This document shows, piece after piece, positions 29,895 through 38,386 of a stretch of DNA of 64,000 nucleotides (positions within the stretch are counted from its first letter, which is position 1; every line of letters starts with the position of its first letter). The notes below the pieces were generated by a model, which was given only the letters and a program-made list of their open reading frames with translations, was not told the DNA's origin and searched no databases. The position numbers were made by a program, and so were the translations under genes. The stretch is from Anaerobium acetethylicum (GTDB lineage Bacteria > Bacillota > Clostridia > Lachnospirales > Lachnospiraceae). The DNA lies in NCBI RefSeq assembly GCF_900096945.1, contig NZ_FMKA01000005.1, positions 1 to 64,000 on the forward strand, read 5' to 3'.

Positions 29895-30006
29895 ATCGGA
29901 ACAGCAGCTCTGAACCGTCACGGATGTTTTCTAACGCATTCTTTGCTATCAGACGGTTGACGGTCCGGAGGGAATGAAGTAGGATATATCACATAGACAC
30001 AAACTG

Positions 30007-30037
30007 ATTCCTGCGGTTTCTGCCGCAGGAATTTTTA
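30007..30037 (+). terminator. intrinsic terminator between binding protein and rhaM
   Basis: ATTCCTGCGG pairs with CCGCAGGAAT (30007-30032) and is followed by TTTTTA. The rhaM ribosome site begins about 10 bases on, so partial read-through would give much more binding protein than mutarotase. Confidence 0.8.
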
Positions 30038-30060
30038 TCATCTAACAGGAGGAAAAGAAT

Positions 30061-30372
30061 ATGATCAAAGGATTTAAAATGAAGATTTATGAAGGAATGG
30101 CAGCAGAATACGAGAAAAGGCATAATGAACTCTGGCCGGAAATGGTAGATATGATCCATGAATTTGGCGGAAAAAACTACACCATTTTCCTGGATGAAGA
30201 AACAAATGTGCTTTTCGGATATATAGAAATCGAAGATCCTGAAAAATGGGCAAAAGGAGCGGATACTGCCATCAACAGGAAATGGTGGGATTTCATGGCG
30301 GATATCATGGAGACAAATCCGGACAACAGCCCGGTGGCAGTAGATTTAAAGAACGTGTTTCATTTAGACTAG
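30061..30372 (+). CDS. rhaM: L-rhamnose mutarotase-like protein
   Basis: This 103-residue protein is full length for RhaM. The ferredoxin-like small domain begins with YEGMAAEYEKRHNELWPEM, where the His (residue 20) is the conserved catalytic His of the family. KNYTIFLDEETNVLFGYIE and the tryptophan-rich NRKWWDFMADIMETN complete the family pattern. It interconverts alpha and beta anomers of L-rhamnose (or a similar deoxy sugar) after import. CAGGAGG lies just upstream. Its TAG stop (30370-30372) lies inside the end of a 165-bp inverted-repeat element, so that element abuts the gene exactly. Confidence 0.9.
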   Translation: MIKGFKMKIYEGMAAEYEKRHNELWPEMVDMIHEFGGKNYTIFLDEETNVLFGYIEIEDPEKWAKGADTAINRKWWDFMADIMETNPDNSPVAVDLKNVFHLD

Positions 30373-30533
30373 TGCACTGACACGTTGACATCTTGACAAA
30401 TGACTTGCCTTAGTTTCCATCTGCGGCGTTGTTGTCAATCAGCGTAGCCACCGCTACGCCTCATTCCTCCGCCTTGCAGAATGAAAACTAATTTAGCGTC
30501 ATTAGCTTAAGTGTCAATGTGTCAGCGCACTAG
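30369..30533. repeat. 165-bp element with long terminal inverted repeats
   Basis: The left end CTAGTGCACTGACACGTTG matches the inverse of the right end at 30533 (CTAGTGCGCTGACACATTG) with few mismatches, and the match continues inward. Internal arms AGTTTCCATCTGC and GCAGAATGAAAACT pair, and the centre holds the perfect hairpin GCGTAGC/GCTACGC (about 30453-30470). No reading frame is present. It resembles a miniature inverted-repeat element or a structured RNA. Confidence 0.7.
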
Positions 30534-30603
30534 ACACAGAGGCGATGGACTAACTACAGAAGAATATTGGCCATAGCCTGAAATATAAGGATAACGGGTG
30601 ATT

Positions 30604-30807
30604 ATGAATATGAAAAAAAACATACTGGAAGCTTTATTAACGGTAACTATATTCACTGTATTACTTCTGATTTATAATATTGGTTATAAAGGTTATATTT
30701 GGGATGCAATAGATACTCGTGATTATGCAGTATATGCATCTGCTGTTTTTTTGTCAGCAATTATTGGAAAACTCATAAAAAAAAGCACTACGAATCATGA
30801 AAAATAA
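30604..30807 (+). CDS. small hypothetical membrane protein
   Basis: This reading frame of about 67 residues has two predicted membrane segments (about residues 10-27 and 42-58) and a basic tail. An AAGG lies upstream; either the ATG at 30604 or a GTG at 30598 could start it. It is notably more AT-rich than its neighbours, sits between the inverted-repeat element and a terminator, and has no recognised family. It may be a recent arrival. The rest of 30808-31068 holds only that terminator. Confidence 0.45.
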   Translation: MNMKKNILEALLTVTIFTVLLLIYNIGYKGYIWDAIDTRDYAVYASAVFLSAIIGKLIKKSTTNHEK

Positions 30808-30888
30808 ATTCAAAGAAGGTAAAGATAAGTTCCTGAATTATAAATGCAATATTTTTGTGAGTTACATCATATACTGAATTATCATATC

Positions 30889-30935
30889 GAAAAAGTCCGA
30901 AATACAAGAAAATTGCTTGTGTTTTCGGGCTTTTT
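30889..30935 (+). terminator. intrinsic terminator
   Basis: A long imperfect stem (AAAAAGTCCGAAATACAAG with CTTGTGTTTTCGGGCTTTTT) is followed by CTATTTC. It closes the rhaM/small membrane protein region. Confidence 0.8.
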
Positions 30936-31092
30936 CTATTTCTAAAGTGTAAAAGACAGTTGAGTCGATGTGCTATAGAAAATCAATCATTATCCGTTTA
31001 TAAGATAAAATAGATATTGACAATAGAAAAATATTAATGTACCATTGTATTAACTCAATAATACAGTTATGCAGAAATGCCGAGGTGATGAG

Positions 31093-31461
31093 ATGACATG
31101 GAATATTGATTCCGACAGACCTGTTTATGCACAGATCGTTGAGATTATACAGAGAAAGATCGTATCAGGGGAATACGAGGCTGGCAGCAGGCTTCCTTCA
31201 GTCAGGGAACTGGCAGCTGAAGCATCTGTTAATCCAAACACCATGCAGAAGGCTTTAACAGAGCTTGAACGGCGGGAAATGGTATTTACCCAAAGGACAA
31301 GCGGCAGGTTTATAACGGAGAATAAGAAAAAAATAGAAGAAATCAAGGTTCAGATGGCACACCAGCTGATTGCCGGGTTCTTCGAAAAAATGGAACAGTT
31401 GGGGTATGAAAAAGAGGAGATAGCAGCCTTGACAGAGGCTGAAGCAGCAGGAGGAGAATAA
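31093..31461 (+). CDS. GntR-family regulator (YtrA type)
   Basis: This protein of about 122 residues has an N-terminal winged helix (residues 8-75: RPVYAQIVEIIQRKIVSG, YEAGSRLPSVRELA, VNPNTMQKALTELERREM) and a short helical tail with no effector domain, the hallmark of the YtrA subfamily. Such regulators sit in front of ABC exporters and repress them until cell-wall stress. GAGGTGAT lies just before the ATG at 31093; an earlier start at 31069 lacks a site. Its stop overlaps the ATPase start (TAATG), so the three genes form one operon, probably autoregulated. Confidence 0.92.
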   Translation: MTWNIDSDRPVYAQIVEIIQRKIVSGEYEAGSRLPSVRELAAEASVNPNTMQKALTELERREMVFTQRTSGRFITENKKKIEEIKVQMAHQLIAGFFEKMEQLGYEKEEIAALTEAEAAGGE

Positions 31462-32159
31462 TGGGGAACATACTTGAGTGCAAATCGCTTTCAAAGAAAT
31501 TTGGTTACAAGACAGCTCTTTCGGATCTGAGCCTGAGCATTGACAGGGGGCGTATAGTCGGCCTGCTCGGACCAAACGGAAGCGGAAAATCAACACTGAT
31601 TAAACTGATTAACGGTATACTGGTGCCGTCATCGGGAGAGATACTGATCGACGGGAAAAAACCAGGAGCAGAATCCAAAAAGATCGTGTCCTATCTGCCC
31701 GAGAGGACTTATCTGAACGGATGGATGAAGGTCAATGATATCATCGATTTCTTCGCTGATTTCTATGAGGATTTTGACAAGGCAAAAGCTTATGACATGC
31801 TTCAGAGGCTTGCGATAAATCCGCAGGACAGCCTTAAGACCATGTCAAAAGGAACAAAGGAAAAAGTACAGCTTATACTCGTGATGAGCAGGGATGCGGA
31901 TCTGTACTGTCTGGATGAACCAATCGGGGGAGTTGATCCGGCGGCCAGGGACTACATTCTAAGTACGATTCTGAACAACTACAATGAGAACTCAACAATC
32001 ATTATTTCCACGCATCTGATTTCCGATATTGAGAATATACTTGAGGACGTCATATTCATAAAAGATGGAATGCTGAAGTTGGCAGCATCGGTAGATGATG
32101 TCAGGGAAAGGGAAGAAAAATCCATTGATGCAGTATTCAGGGAGGTATTCAGATGTTAG
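31461..32159 (+). CDS. ABC transporter ATPase (YtrB-like)
   Basis: This 232-residue ATPase has Walker A GPNGSGKST, signature MSKGTKEKVQLIL (LSGGQ replaced by MSKGT, as is common in the YtrB/BcrA-like group), Walker B LYCLDEPIGGVDP and the H-loop ISTHL. It couples to the downstream permease, with which it overlaps by seven bases. The likely role is export of, or resistance to, a peptide or envelope-active compound, inferred from the YtrA-type regulator. The substrate is not known. Confidence 0.9.
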   Translation: MGNILECKSLSKKFGYKTALSDLSLSIDRGRIVGLLGPNGSGKSTLIKLINGILVPSSGEILIDGKKPGAESKKIVSYLPERTYLNGWMKVNDIIDFFADFYEDFDKAKAYDMLQRLAINPQDSLKTMSKGTKEKVQLILVMSRDADLYCLDEPIGGVDPAARDYILSTILNNYNENSTIIISTHLISDIENILEDVIFIKDGMLKLAASVDDVREREEKSIDAVFREVFRC

Positions 32160-32935
32160 GGAAACTTATAAAACATGAATTCAAAGCTACGACGAAAATA
32201 TTTCTGCTTTTCTATGCAATTCTGGCTGTTCTTACGATATTAGGCAGGATTATGCTGAATCTTGAAGTTTTTGATAATCAGTTTGCGATACTGGGAGGCA
32301 TTCTGACCTTTTTCTATGCAATGTTCATGATTGTCATGCTGATTGGAACAAGCGTGTTCCTCATTGTCAGATATTTCAGGAATATGTATTCGGATGAAGG
32401 CTACCTGATGTTCACGCTTCCGGTGAAGCCATCGCTGCTTCTCGCATCAAAGCTTATTGTGGCTGTGTTCTGGCAGCTACTTAACGGATTGATTACGATT
32501 CTCGCCGTATTCGTGCTTGTCATGAATGACGAAGTAATCCAAACCATAAAAACTGGAATTCCTATTGCAATCAATGAATTCAAAGCAGCTATGGGTATGG
32601 ATATCAGACTTTTTATCTTCTATATAACCATAGGGGTCATATTATCAGCCACATACCAGATGCTGATTATATATACTTCGATCAATATCGGCCAGATGTT
32701 TGGAAAGCACAGGATAATAGGAGCTGTCGTGTCGTGGATGGCAATCACGACGGTGCTGCAGATAGCCAGCCAGATACTGGTTACATTGCTTGGATTTTAT
32801 GCGATGGATGAAGAACGAATGCTGGATTTGTACAATATAATGCTGCCAGGCGGTCTTCTGGTATCCGTCCTTCTGTGTGCAGCGTTCTATGCCTTAAGCA
32901 GCTTCATTGTAAGCCGGAAGGTGAATCTGGAGTAG
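32153..32935 (+). CDS. ABC-2-type membrane permease
   Basis: This 260-residue protein has six predicted membrane segments (about 17-37, 45-68, 100-125, 160-180, 190-215, 230-250) and the cytosolic coupling region YSDEGYLMFTLPVKPSLLLASK, which recurs in clostridial YtrC/YtrF-like permeases. It overlaps the ATPase gene by seven bases and ends 25 bases before a strong terminator. It forms the membrane half of the putative exporter. Confidence 0.85.
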   Translation: MLGKLIKHEFKATTKIFLLFYAILAVLTILGRIMLNLEVFDNQFAILGGILTFFYAMFMIVMLIGTSVFLIVRYFRNMYSDEGYLMFTLPVKPSLLLASKLIVAVFWQLLNGLITILAVFVLVMNDEVIQTIKTGIPIAINEFKAAMGMDIRLFIFYITIGVILSATYQMLIIYTSINIGQMFGKHRIIGAVVSWMAITTVLQIASQILVTLLGFYAMDEERMLDLYNIMLPGGLLVSVLLCAAFYALSSFIVSRKVNLE

Positions 32936-32960
32936 GAATGAAATGTGAATATTTATATGT

Positions 32961-33000
32961 GAGATGAAAAAGCCCGGCTTTGGCCGGGCTTTTTCATCTC
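32961..33000. terminator. intrinsic terminator, 18-bp stem
   Basis: GAGATGAAAAAGCCCGGC pairs exactly with GCCGGGCTTTTTCATCTC around a TTTG loop. It has A and T runs on both sides, so it could work in either direction. Confidence 0.92.
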
Positions 33001-33016
33001 ATAGTAAAGTTCGTCC

Positions 33017-33050
33017 CATGAGATAAAAAACGCTCTGCGCAGGATGGGCA
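33017..33050. repeat. 34-nt dispersed repeat, copy 1
   Basis: CCATGAGATAAAAAACGCTC and the following 14 bases match 54852-54885 at 30 of 34 positions. Both copies lie just downstream of an intrinsic terminator. The remainder of 32936-33289 holds this repeat and the purC promoter. Confidence 0.55.
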
Positions 33051-33169
33051 GTCGGGCTTACAGTATTTGACTGACTGGCGAAGCCCCTTTGTTCTGTTTA
33101 TTAAATATGTTTATAAGTATTGCTTAATAAAAATAATGGGAATATAAGCCTGGTTAATAATATTGCTTA

Positions 33170-33198
33170 TTGCTTTTATAATAATGATGTATTATAAT
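33170..33198 (+). promoter_or_regulatory. purC promoter
   Basis: TTGCTT at 33170-33175, a 17-base spacer and consensus TATAAT at 33193-33198. The predicted start near 33205 supports choosing the downstream purC ATG. Confidence 0.75.
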
Positions 33199-33289
33199 TT
33201 TCTTGAAGATGGGTGCTTCTGTGTGGAAAAAGCATAGGGCGTCATCAGTGGAAAGCATTATTCTCAAAGAAAAGGATAGGTGGCGAGCA

Positions 33290-33997
33290 ATGAAAAAATT
33301 AGATTTACTTTATGAAGGTAAAGCAAAAAAAGTTTTTAAGACTGATGTGGAAGATGTCTATATTGTAGATTATAAAGACGACGCGACAGCATTTAATGGT
33401 TTAAAGAAGGGAACAATCGTTGGCAAGGGTATCATCAACAATCGTATGACCAACCATGTATTCCAGATTTTGGAAAAAGCCGGAGTGCCTACTCATTTTG
33501 TTGAGGAATTAAGCGACAGAGAAACAGCTGTTAAAAAAGTGGAGATCGTTCCGCTTGAAGTAATCATAAGGAATGTTGCAGCAGGAAGCTTCTCAAAAAA
33601 ACTGGGAATTGAAGAAGGAACGAAACTGAAAGCTCCTACTCTTGAATTCAGCTACAAGAACGATGACTTAGGCGACCCTATGATCAACGACTATTATGCA
33701 ATTGCAATCGGTATCGCTACCAGAGAAGAAATAGATAAAATCACAGAATTGGTATTCAAGGTAAACGAAGTACTCTGCAAGTATTTTGCAGAAGCCGGAA
33801 TCGAACTCATCGATTTCAAAGTTGAATTCGGAAGATACAAAGGAGAAATCATCCTCGCTGATGAAATCTCACCTGATACATGCAGATTATGGGATCTGAA
33901 TACCCATGAAAAACTTGATAAAGACCGTTTCAGAAGAGACTTAGGAAACGTGGAAGATGCTTATAATGAAGTTTTCAAGCGTTTAGGCATACAGTAA
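33290..33997 (+). CDS. purC: SAICAR synthase
   Basis: The protein has 235 residues from the ATG at 33290, the normal length for PurC. An upstream start at 33203 would begin before the predicted transcription start. The enzyme joins CAIR with aspartate using ATP. It has the N-terminal [11 protein letters not shown] segment, the [14 protein letters not shown] loop, the [18 protein letters not shown] signature and [12 protein letters not shown] near the end. AGGTGG lies ahead of the start. It precedes purF in a purine cluster, with a hairpin in the 110-base gap between them. Confidence 0.97.
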   Translation: MKKLDLLYEGKAKKVFKTDVEDVYIVDYKDDATAFNGLKKGTIVGKGIINNRMTNHVFQILEKAGVPTHFVEELSDRETAVKKVEIVPLEVIIRNVAAGSFSKKLGIEEGTKLKAPTLEFSYKNDDLGDPMINDYYAIAIGIATREEIDKITELVFKVNEVLCKYFAEAGIELIDFKVEFGRYKGEIILADEISPDTCRLWDLNTHEKLDKDRFRRDLGNVEDAYNEVFKRLGIQ

Positions 33998-34009
33998 TAA
34001 AGAAATCTC

Positions 34010-34034
34010 AAAGCGGATATCATGTATCCGCTTT
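34010..34034 (+). terminator. hairpin between purC and purF
   Basis: AAAGCGGATA (34010-34019) pairs exactly with TATCCGCTTT (34025-34034). The T tail is short, so it may attenuate rather than stop transcription into purF. Confidence 0.55.
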
Positions 34035-34107
34035 AAGAACGTTAACAGTAAAATAATGACAGCATAACTGCTGTAAGTAAGTTTCGATCGTAGGAAAGGT
34101 TTAATAG

Positions 34108-35556
34108 ATGGATAAAAATCGTATACACGAACAATATGAAATGACAGATGAACTTCATGAGGAATGTGGCGTCTTTGGTATGTATGACTTTGACGGAAAC
34201 GACGTGACTTCCACCATTTATTACGGCCTGTTTGCACTTCAGCACAGAGGACAGGAAAGCTGTGGTATTGCAGTAAGTGATACTATAGGCCCGAAGGGCA
34301 AAGTACATTCATACAAGGGAATGGGCCTGGTAAACGAGGTTTTTACCCCTGAAGCTTTAGATGGCATGAAGGGAGATATCGGTATTGGACACGTACGGTA
34401 TTCGACGGCTGGAAGCAGCACGAGAGAAAATGCGCAGCCTCTGGTACTGAACTATGTAAAGGGTACTCTTGCTCTGGCACATAACGGCAACCTGATAAAT
34501 GCTCCTGAATTAAGAAGAGAACTGGAATACACGGGAGCCATCTTCCAGACAACCATAGATTCCGAAGTGATTGCCTACCATATCGCAAGAGAAAGGCTGA
34601 ACTGCGGTTCGGTTGAAAAAGCTGTCGCCAGGGCAATGAAGAAAATCAAGGGAGCATATTCCCTTGTCGTAATGAGCCCGAGAAAACTGATTGGTGCGAG
34701 AGATCCACATGGATTCAAACCATTATGCATAGGAAAAAGGGAGAATGCATATATTATTGCATCCGAAACCTGTGCCCTTGAAACAGTCGGAGCGGAATTT
34801 GTAAGGGATGTCCTTCCTGGAGAAATTGTTACGATTACTCCGGACGGAATTGAATCCGATACAAGCATGTGCATTCCTGGAAATAAGGAAGCAAGATGTA
34901 TTTTTGAATATATCTATTTTGCAAGGCCTGACAGCCATATAGACGGAATCAGCGTTTATTACTCAAGAATCCAGGCAGGAAGGTATCTGGCAATGGACCA
35001 TCCTGTTGAGGCGGATCTTGTTGTAGGTGTTCCGGAATCAGGAAACGCAGCAGCCCTGGGATATGCCATGGAATCAGGAATTCCATACGGGACCGCATTT
35101 GTGAAAAATGGCTATGTAGGACGTACGTTTATCAAGCCGAAACAGAGCAACAGGGAATCAAGCGTAAGGGTTAAACTCAACGTTCTTGCTGAAGCTGTCA
35201 AAGGCAAAAGGGTTATCATGATTGATGACTCGATTGTAAGGGGAACCACCAGTGACCGTATTATAAGCATGCTTAAGGAAGCGGGAGCAACTGAGGTCCA
35301 TGTGAGGATCAGTTCACCGCCGTTCCTTTACCCATGCTACTTCGGAACGGACATTCCGGACAGGGAACAGCTGATTGCCTACAACAGAAGTGTAGAGGAT
35401 ATCAGAAAAATTCTCGGAGCAGATTCTCTGGGATACCTTGGAGTTGACAGGCTTTGCGGAATTGTAAAAAGTAAACCTTGCTGTCACGGCTGCTTTACGG
35501 GAGAGTATCCGATGGATCCTCCTGAATGTGATATTCGAGGCGAATATACAAGATAG
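34108..35556 (+). CDS. purF: amidophosphoribosyltransferase
   Basis: This 482-residue enzyme starts purine synthesis (PRPP plus glutamine to phosphoribosylamine). A propeptide of 19 residues precedes Cys20 in HEECGVFGMYD, the N-terminal nucleophile exposed by self-cleavage in this family. The glutaminase part includes GHVRYSTAGSS and ALAHNGNL. The phosphoribosyltransferase part carries the PRPP loop VIMIDDSIVRGTTS. The C-terminal Cys cluster (KPCCHGCFTG), with another Cys near 259, fits the [4Fe-4S] Bacillus-type enzyme. The start has AGGAAAGG upstream. Confidence 0.97.
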   Translation: MDKNRIHEQYEMTDELHEECGVFGMYDFDGNDVTSTIYYGLFALQHRGQESCGIAVSDTIGPKGKVHSYKGMGLVNEVFTPEALDGMKGDIGIGHVRYSTAGSSTRENAQPLVLNYVKGTLALAHNGNLINAPELRRELEYTGAIFQTTIDSEVIAYHIARERLNCGSVEKAVARAMKKIKGAYSLVVMSPRKLIGARDPHGFKPLCIGKRENAYIIASETCALETVGAEFVRDVLPGEIVTITPDGIESDTSMCIPGNKEARCIFEYIYFARPDSHIDGISVYYSRIQAGRYLAMDHPVEADLVVGVPESGNAAALGYAMESGIPYGTAFVKNGYVGRTFIKPKQSNRESSVRVKLNVLAEAVKGKRVIMIDDSIVRGTTSDRIISMLKEAGATEVHVRISSPPFLYPCYFGTDIPDREQLIAYNRSVEDIRKILGADSLGYLGVDRLCGIVKSKPCCHGCFTGEYPMDPPECDIRGEYTR

Positions 35557-35645
35557 AAGTAATTGTTCAGAATTACAGGTGTGCTGAATGGAAACAGGCA
35601 GACTACAATAAAATAATATGTTTTAAGATGAATTGAATAATTTTC

Positions 35646-35757
35646 AGGGGACAGACACCATTGGCGCCTGTCCCTTGATACGGTATATAAACAGGCACAT
35701 GCACAACAACAAGTGCTGTGCATTCAGAGAATGGAAGAGCGGATAGCAGGTATCCGC
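35646..35757 (+). other. two hairpins in the purF-purB gap
   Basis: GGGGACAG pairs with CTGTCCC (about 35647-35674), and GCGGATA (35739-35745) pairs with TATCCGC (35751-35757) around GCAGG. The second resembles the purC-purF hairpin in stem sequence. Neither has a long T run. They may be attenuators or RNA-processing sites; no known riboswitch was recognised. Confidence 0.45.
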
Positions 35758-35789
35758 CCTTTAGGCCAATCAGGCAGATAGGAGTAAAT

Positions 35790-37220
35790 ATGAACGATAA
35801 ATATCAGAGCCCGCTTTCAGAACGTTATGCAAGCAAAGAAATGCAGTATATTTTTTCGCCGGATATGAAGTTCCGCACATGGAGACGCCTTTGGATCGCA
35901 CTTGCGGAAACAGAAAAGGAACTTGGACTTAACATTACTCAGGAACAGATTGATGAACTGAAAGCAAACAAGGATGACATCAACTATGATGTTGCAAAAG
36001 AAAGAGAAGCACTCGTAAGGCACGATGTAATGTCTCACGTTTATGCATACGGCGTACAGTGCCCGAAGGCAAAAGGAATCATCCACCTCGGCGCAACTTC
36101 ATGCTACGTAGGTGACAACACGGACATCATCGTTATGACCGAAGCATTAAAGCTCGTTAAGAAGAAATTAGTCAACGTTATTGCAGAACTTGCAAAATTC
36201 GCTGATGAATATAAAGGGCTTCCGACACTGGCATTCACACATTTCCAGCCAGCACAGCCTACGACAGTGGGAAAAAGGGCGGCTTTATGGATGCAGGAAC
36301 TTCTTCTTGATTTAGAAGACATCGACCACACAATGGCAAATATGAAGCTCCTCGGTTCAAAAGGAACTACAGGAACACAGGCAAGCTTCCTTGAACTTTT
36401 TGACGGCGACCATGCAACAATCAAGAAAATCGATCCGATGATTGCTGAAAAAATGGGCTTCAAAAACTGCTATCCTGTAGCAGGGCAGACATATTCACGT
36501 AAAGTGGACATGAGGGTTCTGAACGTGCTTGCAAGCATTGCAGCGAGTGCTCATAAATTTTCAAATGATATCCGCCTTCTTCAGCACCTGAAAGAAATAG
36601 AAGAACCATTCGAAAAGAACCAGATCGGATCCTCGGCAATGGCTTACAAGAGAAATCCGATGAGAAGCGAAAGAATCGCATCCCTTTCGAGGTATGTTAT
36701 GATTGATGCCCTCAATCCGGCAATGACAACAGCTACGCAGTGGTTTGAAAGAACTCTTGATGATTCTGCAAACAAGAGAATCAGCGTTCCTGAGGCATTC
36801 CTTGCAATCGATGGAATCCTGGATCTTTACCTGAACGTAGTAGATGGACTTGTTGTTTATCCGAAAGTTATTGAAAAAAGACTTCTTTCAGAACTTCCTT
36901 TCATGGCTACCGAAAATATCATGATGGATGCTGTAAAAGCAGGCGGAGACAGACAGGAACTTCACGAAAGCATCAGGACATTATCCATGGAAGCTGGAAA
37001 GAACGTTAAGGAAAAAGGACTTGAAAACAATCTCCTCGAACTGATCGCAGCAGATCCTGCTTTCAACATGACTCTTGAAGATCTCCAGAAGACAATGGAT
37101 CCTTCAAAATACGTAGGCCGTTCAAAAGAACAGGTTGTTGAATTCTTAGAAGAATATGTGACACCGATTCTCGAAGAAAATAAGGATATACTTGGCATGA
37201 AAGCCGAAATCAACGTGTAA
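35790..37220 (+). CDS. purB: adenylosuccinate lyase
   Basis: The protein has 476 residues from the ATG at 35790, which follows TAGGAG; a longer frame to 35718 runs through a hairpin and has no site. PurB cleaves fumarate from SAICAR and from adenylosuccinate, so it serves both IMP and AMP synthesis. Diagnostic segments are HLGATSCYVGDN, THFQPAQPTTVGKR and the fumarase/aspartase-family signature GSSAMAYKRNPMRSE with the catalytic Ser loop. It lies between purF and purA, the other enzyme of AMP formation. Confidence 0.97.
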   Translation: MNDKYQSPLSERYASKEMQYIFSPDMKFRTWRRLWIALAETEKELGLNITQEQIDELKANKDDINYDVAKEREALVRHDVMSHVYAYGVQCPKAKGIIHLGATSCYVGDNTDIIVMTEALKLVKKKLVNVIAELAKFADEYKGLPTLAFTHFQPAQPTTVGKRAALWMQELLLDLEDIDHTMANMKLLGSKGTTGTQASFLELFDGDHATIKKIDPMIAEKMGFKNCYPVAGQTYSRKVDMRVLNVLASIAASAHKFSNDIRLLQHLKEIEEPFEKNQIGSSAMAYKRNPMRSERIASLSRYVMIDALNPAMTTATQWFERTLDDSANKRISVPEAFLAIDGILDLYLNVVDGLVVYPKVIEKRLLSELPFMATENIMMDAVKAGGDRQELHESIRTLSMEAGKNVKEKGLENNLLELIAADPAFNMTLEDLQKTMDPSKYVGRSKEQVVEFLEEYVTPILEENKDILGMKAEINV

Positions 37221-37229
37221 GCAATTATC

Positions 37230-37277
37230 AGACCCGGAGCACTTATCAGCTTAAGATATGGATTCCGGGTCTTGTTG
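37230..37277 (+). terminator. terminator of purB
   Basis: AGACCCGGA (37230-37238) pairs with TCCGGGTCT (37264-37272) and is followed by TGTTGTTTT. Confidence 0.75.
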
Positions 37278-37321
37278 TTTTATGGGATAGCAGGTCATAT
37301 TCATTGGGAAAGGGGAATTGC

Positions 37322-38209
37322 ATGAATGTAAATCTGGAGCATTACAAAGTCTTTTATCATGTAGCAATGGCAGGAGGAATCACGCTTGCAGCAGAAGAGC
37401 TTTCGATTTCGCAGCCGGCTGTCAGCCAGTCATTGAAACAGCTTGAATCCAATCTCGGAACTTCCTTGTTTGTCAGGACATCAAAAGGCGTCAGGCTTAC
37501 GGCAGAAGGGGAACTGCTTTTTTCTTACGTGAAGAGAGGGTATGAGAGCATACTTCTTGGGGAAAACAAGCTGTCAGAGATGATCAATATGGAAAACGGA
37601 GAAATCAGGATTGGTGCAAGCGACATGACGCTGCAGTTCTACCTTCTTCCATATCTGGAGAAGTTTCATGAACTATATCCGAAAATCAAGGTTACGGTTA
37701 CGAATGGCCCTACTCCTGAGACTCTCAGGTACCTGCAGGAGGGGAGGATTGATTTTGGCGTGGTAAGCACCCCGATCATCTGCAAACAGGACTTCCATAT
37801 CACCAAGGTAAGGGAGATTGGAGATGTATTTGTTGCGGGTTCGAAATTCGAACACCTGAAGGACAAAAAGCTTCCGTATAAGGCACTTGAAGAGCTGCCG
37901 ACAATATGTCTGGAGCAGAATACAAGCACCAGGAGATACATAGACCATTATCTGGAAGGAAAAGGGGTTGTGCTGAATCCGGAATTCGAACTGGCAACCA
38001 GCGAGATCATTGTGCAGTTTGCAATCAGAAATCTTGGGGTCGCCTGTGTAATGAAAGACTTTGCAAAAAAATATATCGAAAGTGGAGAACTGATCGAGCT
38101 GAAATTCGAATGTGAAATACCGGGAAGAAATTTCTGCGTGGTTACAGACCAGAAAAATCCGGCTTCATCGGCAGCAAAATCGTTGCTGAATATGATGGAC
38201 CAGACATGA
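37322..38209 (+). CDS. LysR-family transcriptional regulator
   Basis: The protein is about 295 residues from the ATG at 37322; an upstream in-frame TTG is less likely. The N-terminal winged HTH (LEHYKVFYHVAMAGGITLA, SISQPAVSQSLKQLESNLG) is followed by a LysR_substrate domain (about 90-290; IRIGASDMTLQFYLLPYLE, VGVASTP-like FGVVSTPII). The AAAGGGG stretch before the start is a usable site. It lies between purB and purA but is transcribed separately after a terminator. No classical divergent partner is present, so its targets and effector are unknown. It may act on purA or on distant genes. Confidence 0.9.
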   Translation: MNVNLEHYKVFYHVAMAGGITLAAEELSISQPAVSQSLKQLESNLGTSLFVRTSKGVRLTAEGELLFSYVKRGYESILLGENKLSEMINMENGEIRIGASDMTLQFYLLPYLEKFHELYPKIKVTVTNGPTPETLRYLQEGRIDFGVVSTPIICKQDFHITKVREIGDVFVAGSKFEHLKDKKLPYKALEELPTICLEQNTSTRRYIDHYLEGKGVVLNPEFELATSEIIVQFAIRNLGVACVMKDFAKKYIESGELIELKFECEIPGRNFCVVTDQKNPASSAAKSLLNMMDQT

Positions 38210-38315
38210 TATAATTAAAAGTTATGAGTAATATAACTAACATTAATTTTACTTATGAAGAAAAGTGGTGTATACTTTTGAAGTAAAAGGCAGGAGACTG
38301 CTGGAATATTTTTAT

Positions 38316-38346
38316 GTAACTTCAGGGCGTAGTCCTGAATAGTTAC
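38316..38346. repeat. GTAAC...GTTAC palindromic repeat, copy 1
   Basis: The sequence folds as GTAACTTCAGG, a CGTAG loop region, and CCTGAATAGTTAC. It shares ends and the ...CGTAGTCC... core with 61658-61690. It lies in the purA leader, so it could also affect purA expression. Confidence 0.6.
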
Positions 38347-38386
38347 GTTTGCGCTTAATAATGTTAGAATAACAGGAGGATATGTT

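Noticed and set aside
33203-33289. 29-residue N-terminal extension of PurC
   Set aside because: It would begin before the predicted transcription start, lacks homology to PurC, and the ATG at 33290 gives the normal length with a ribosome site.
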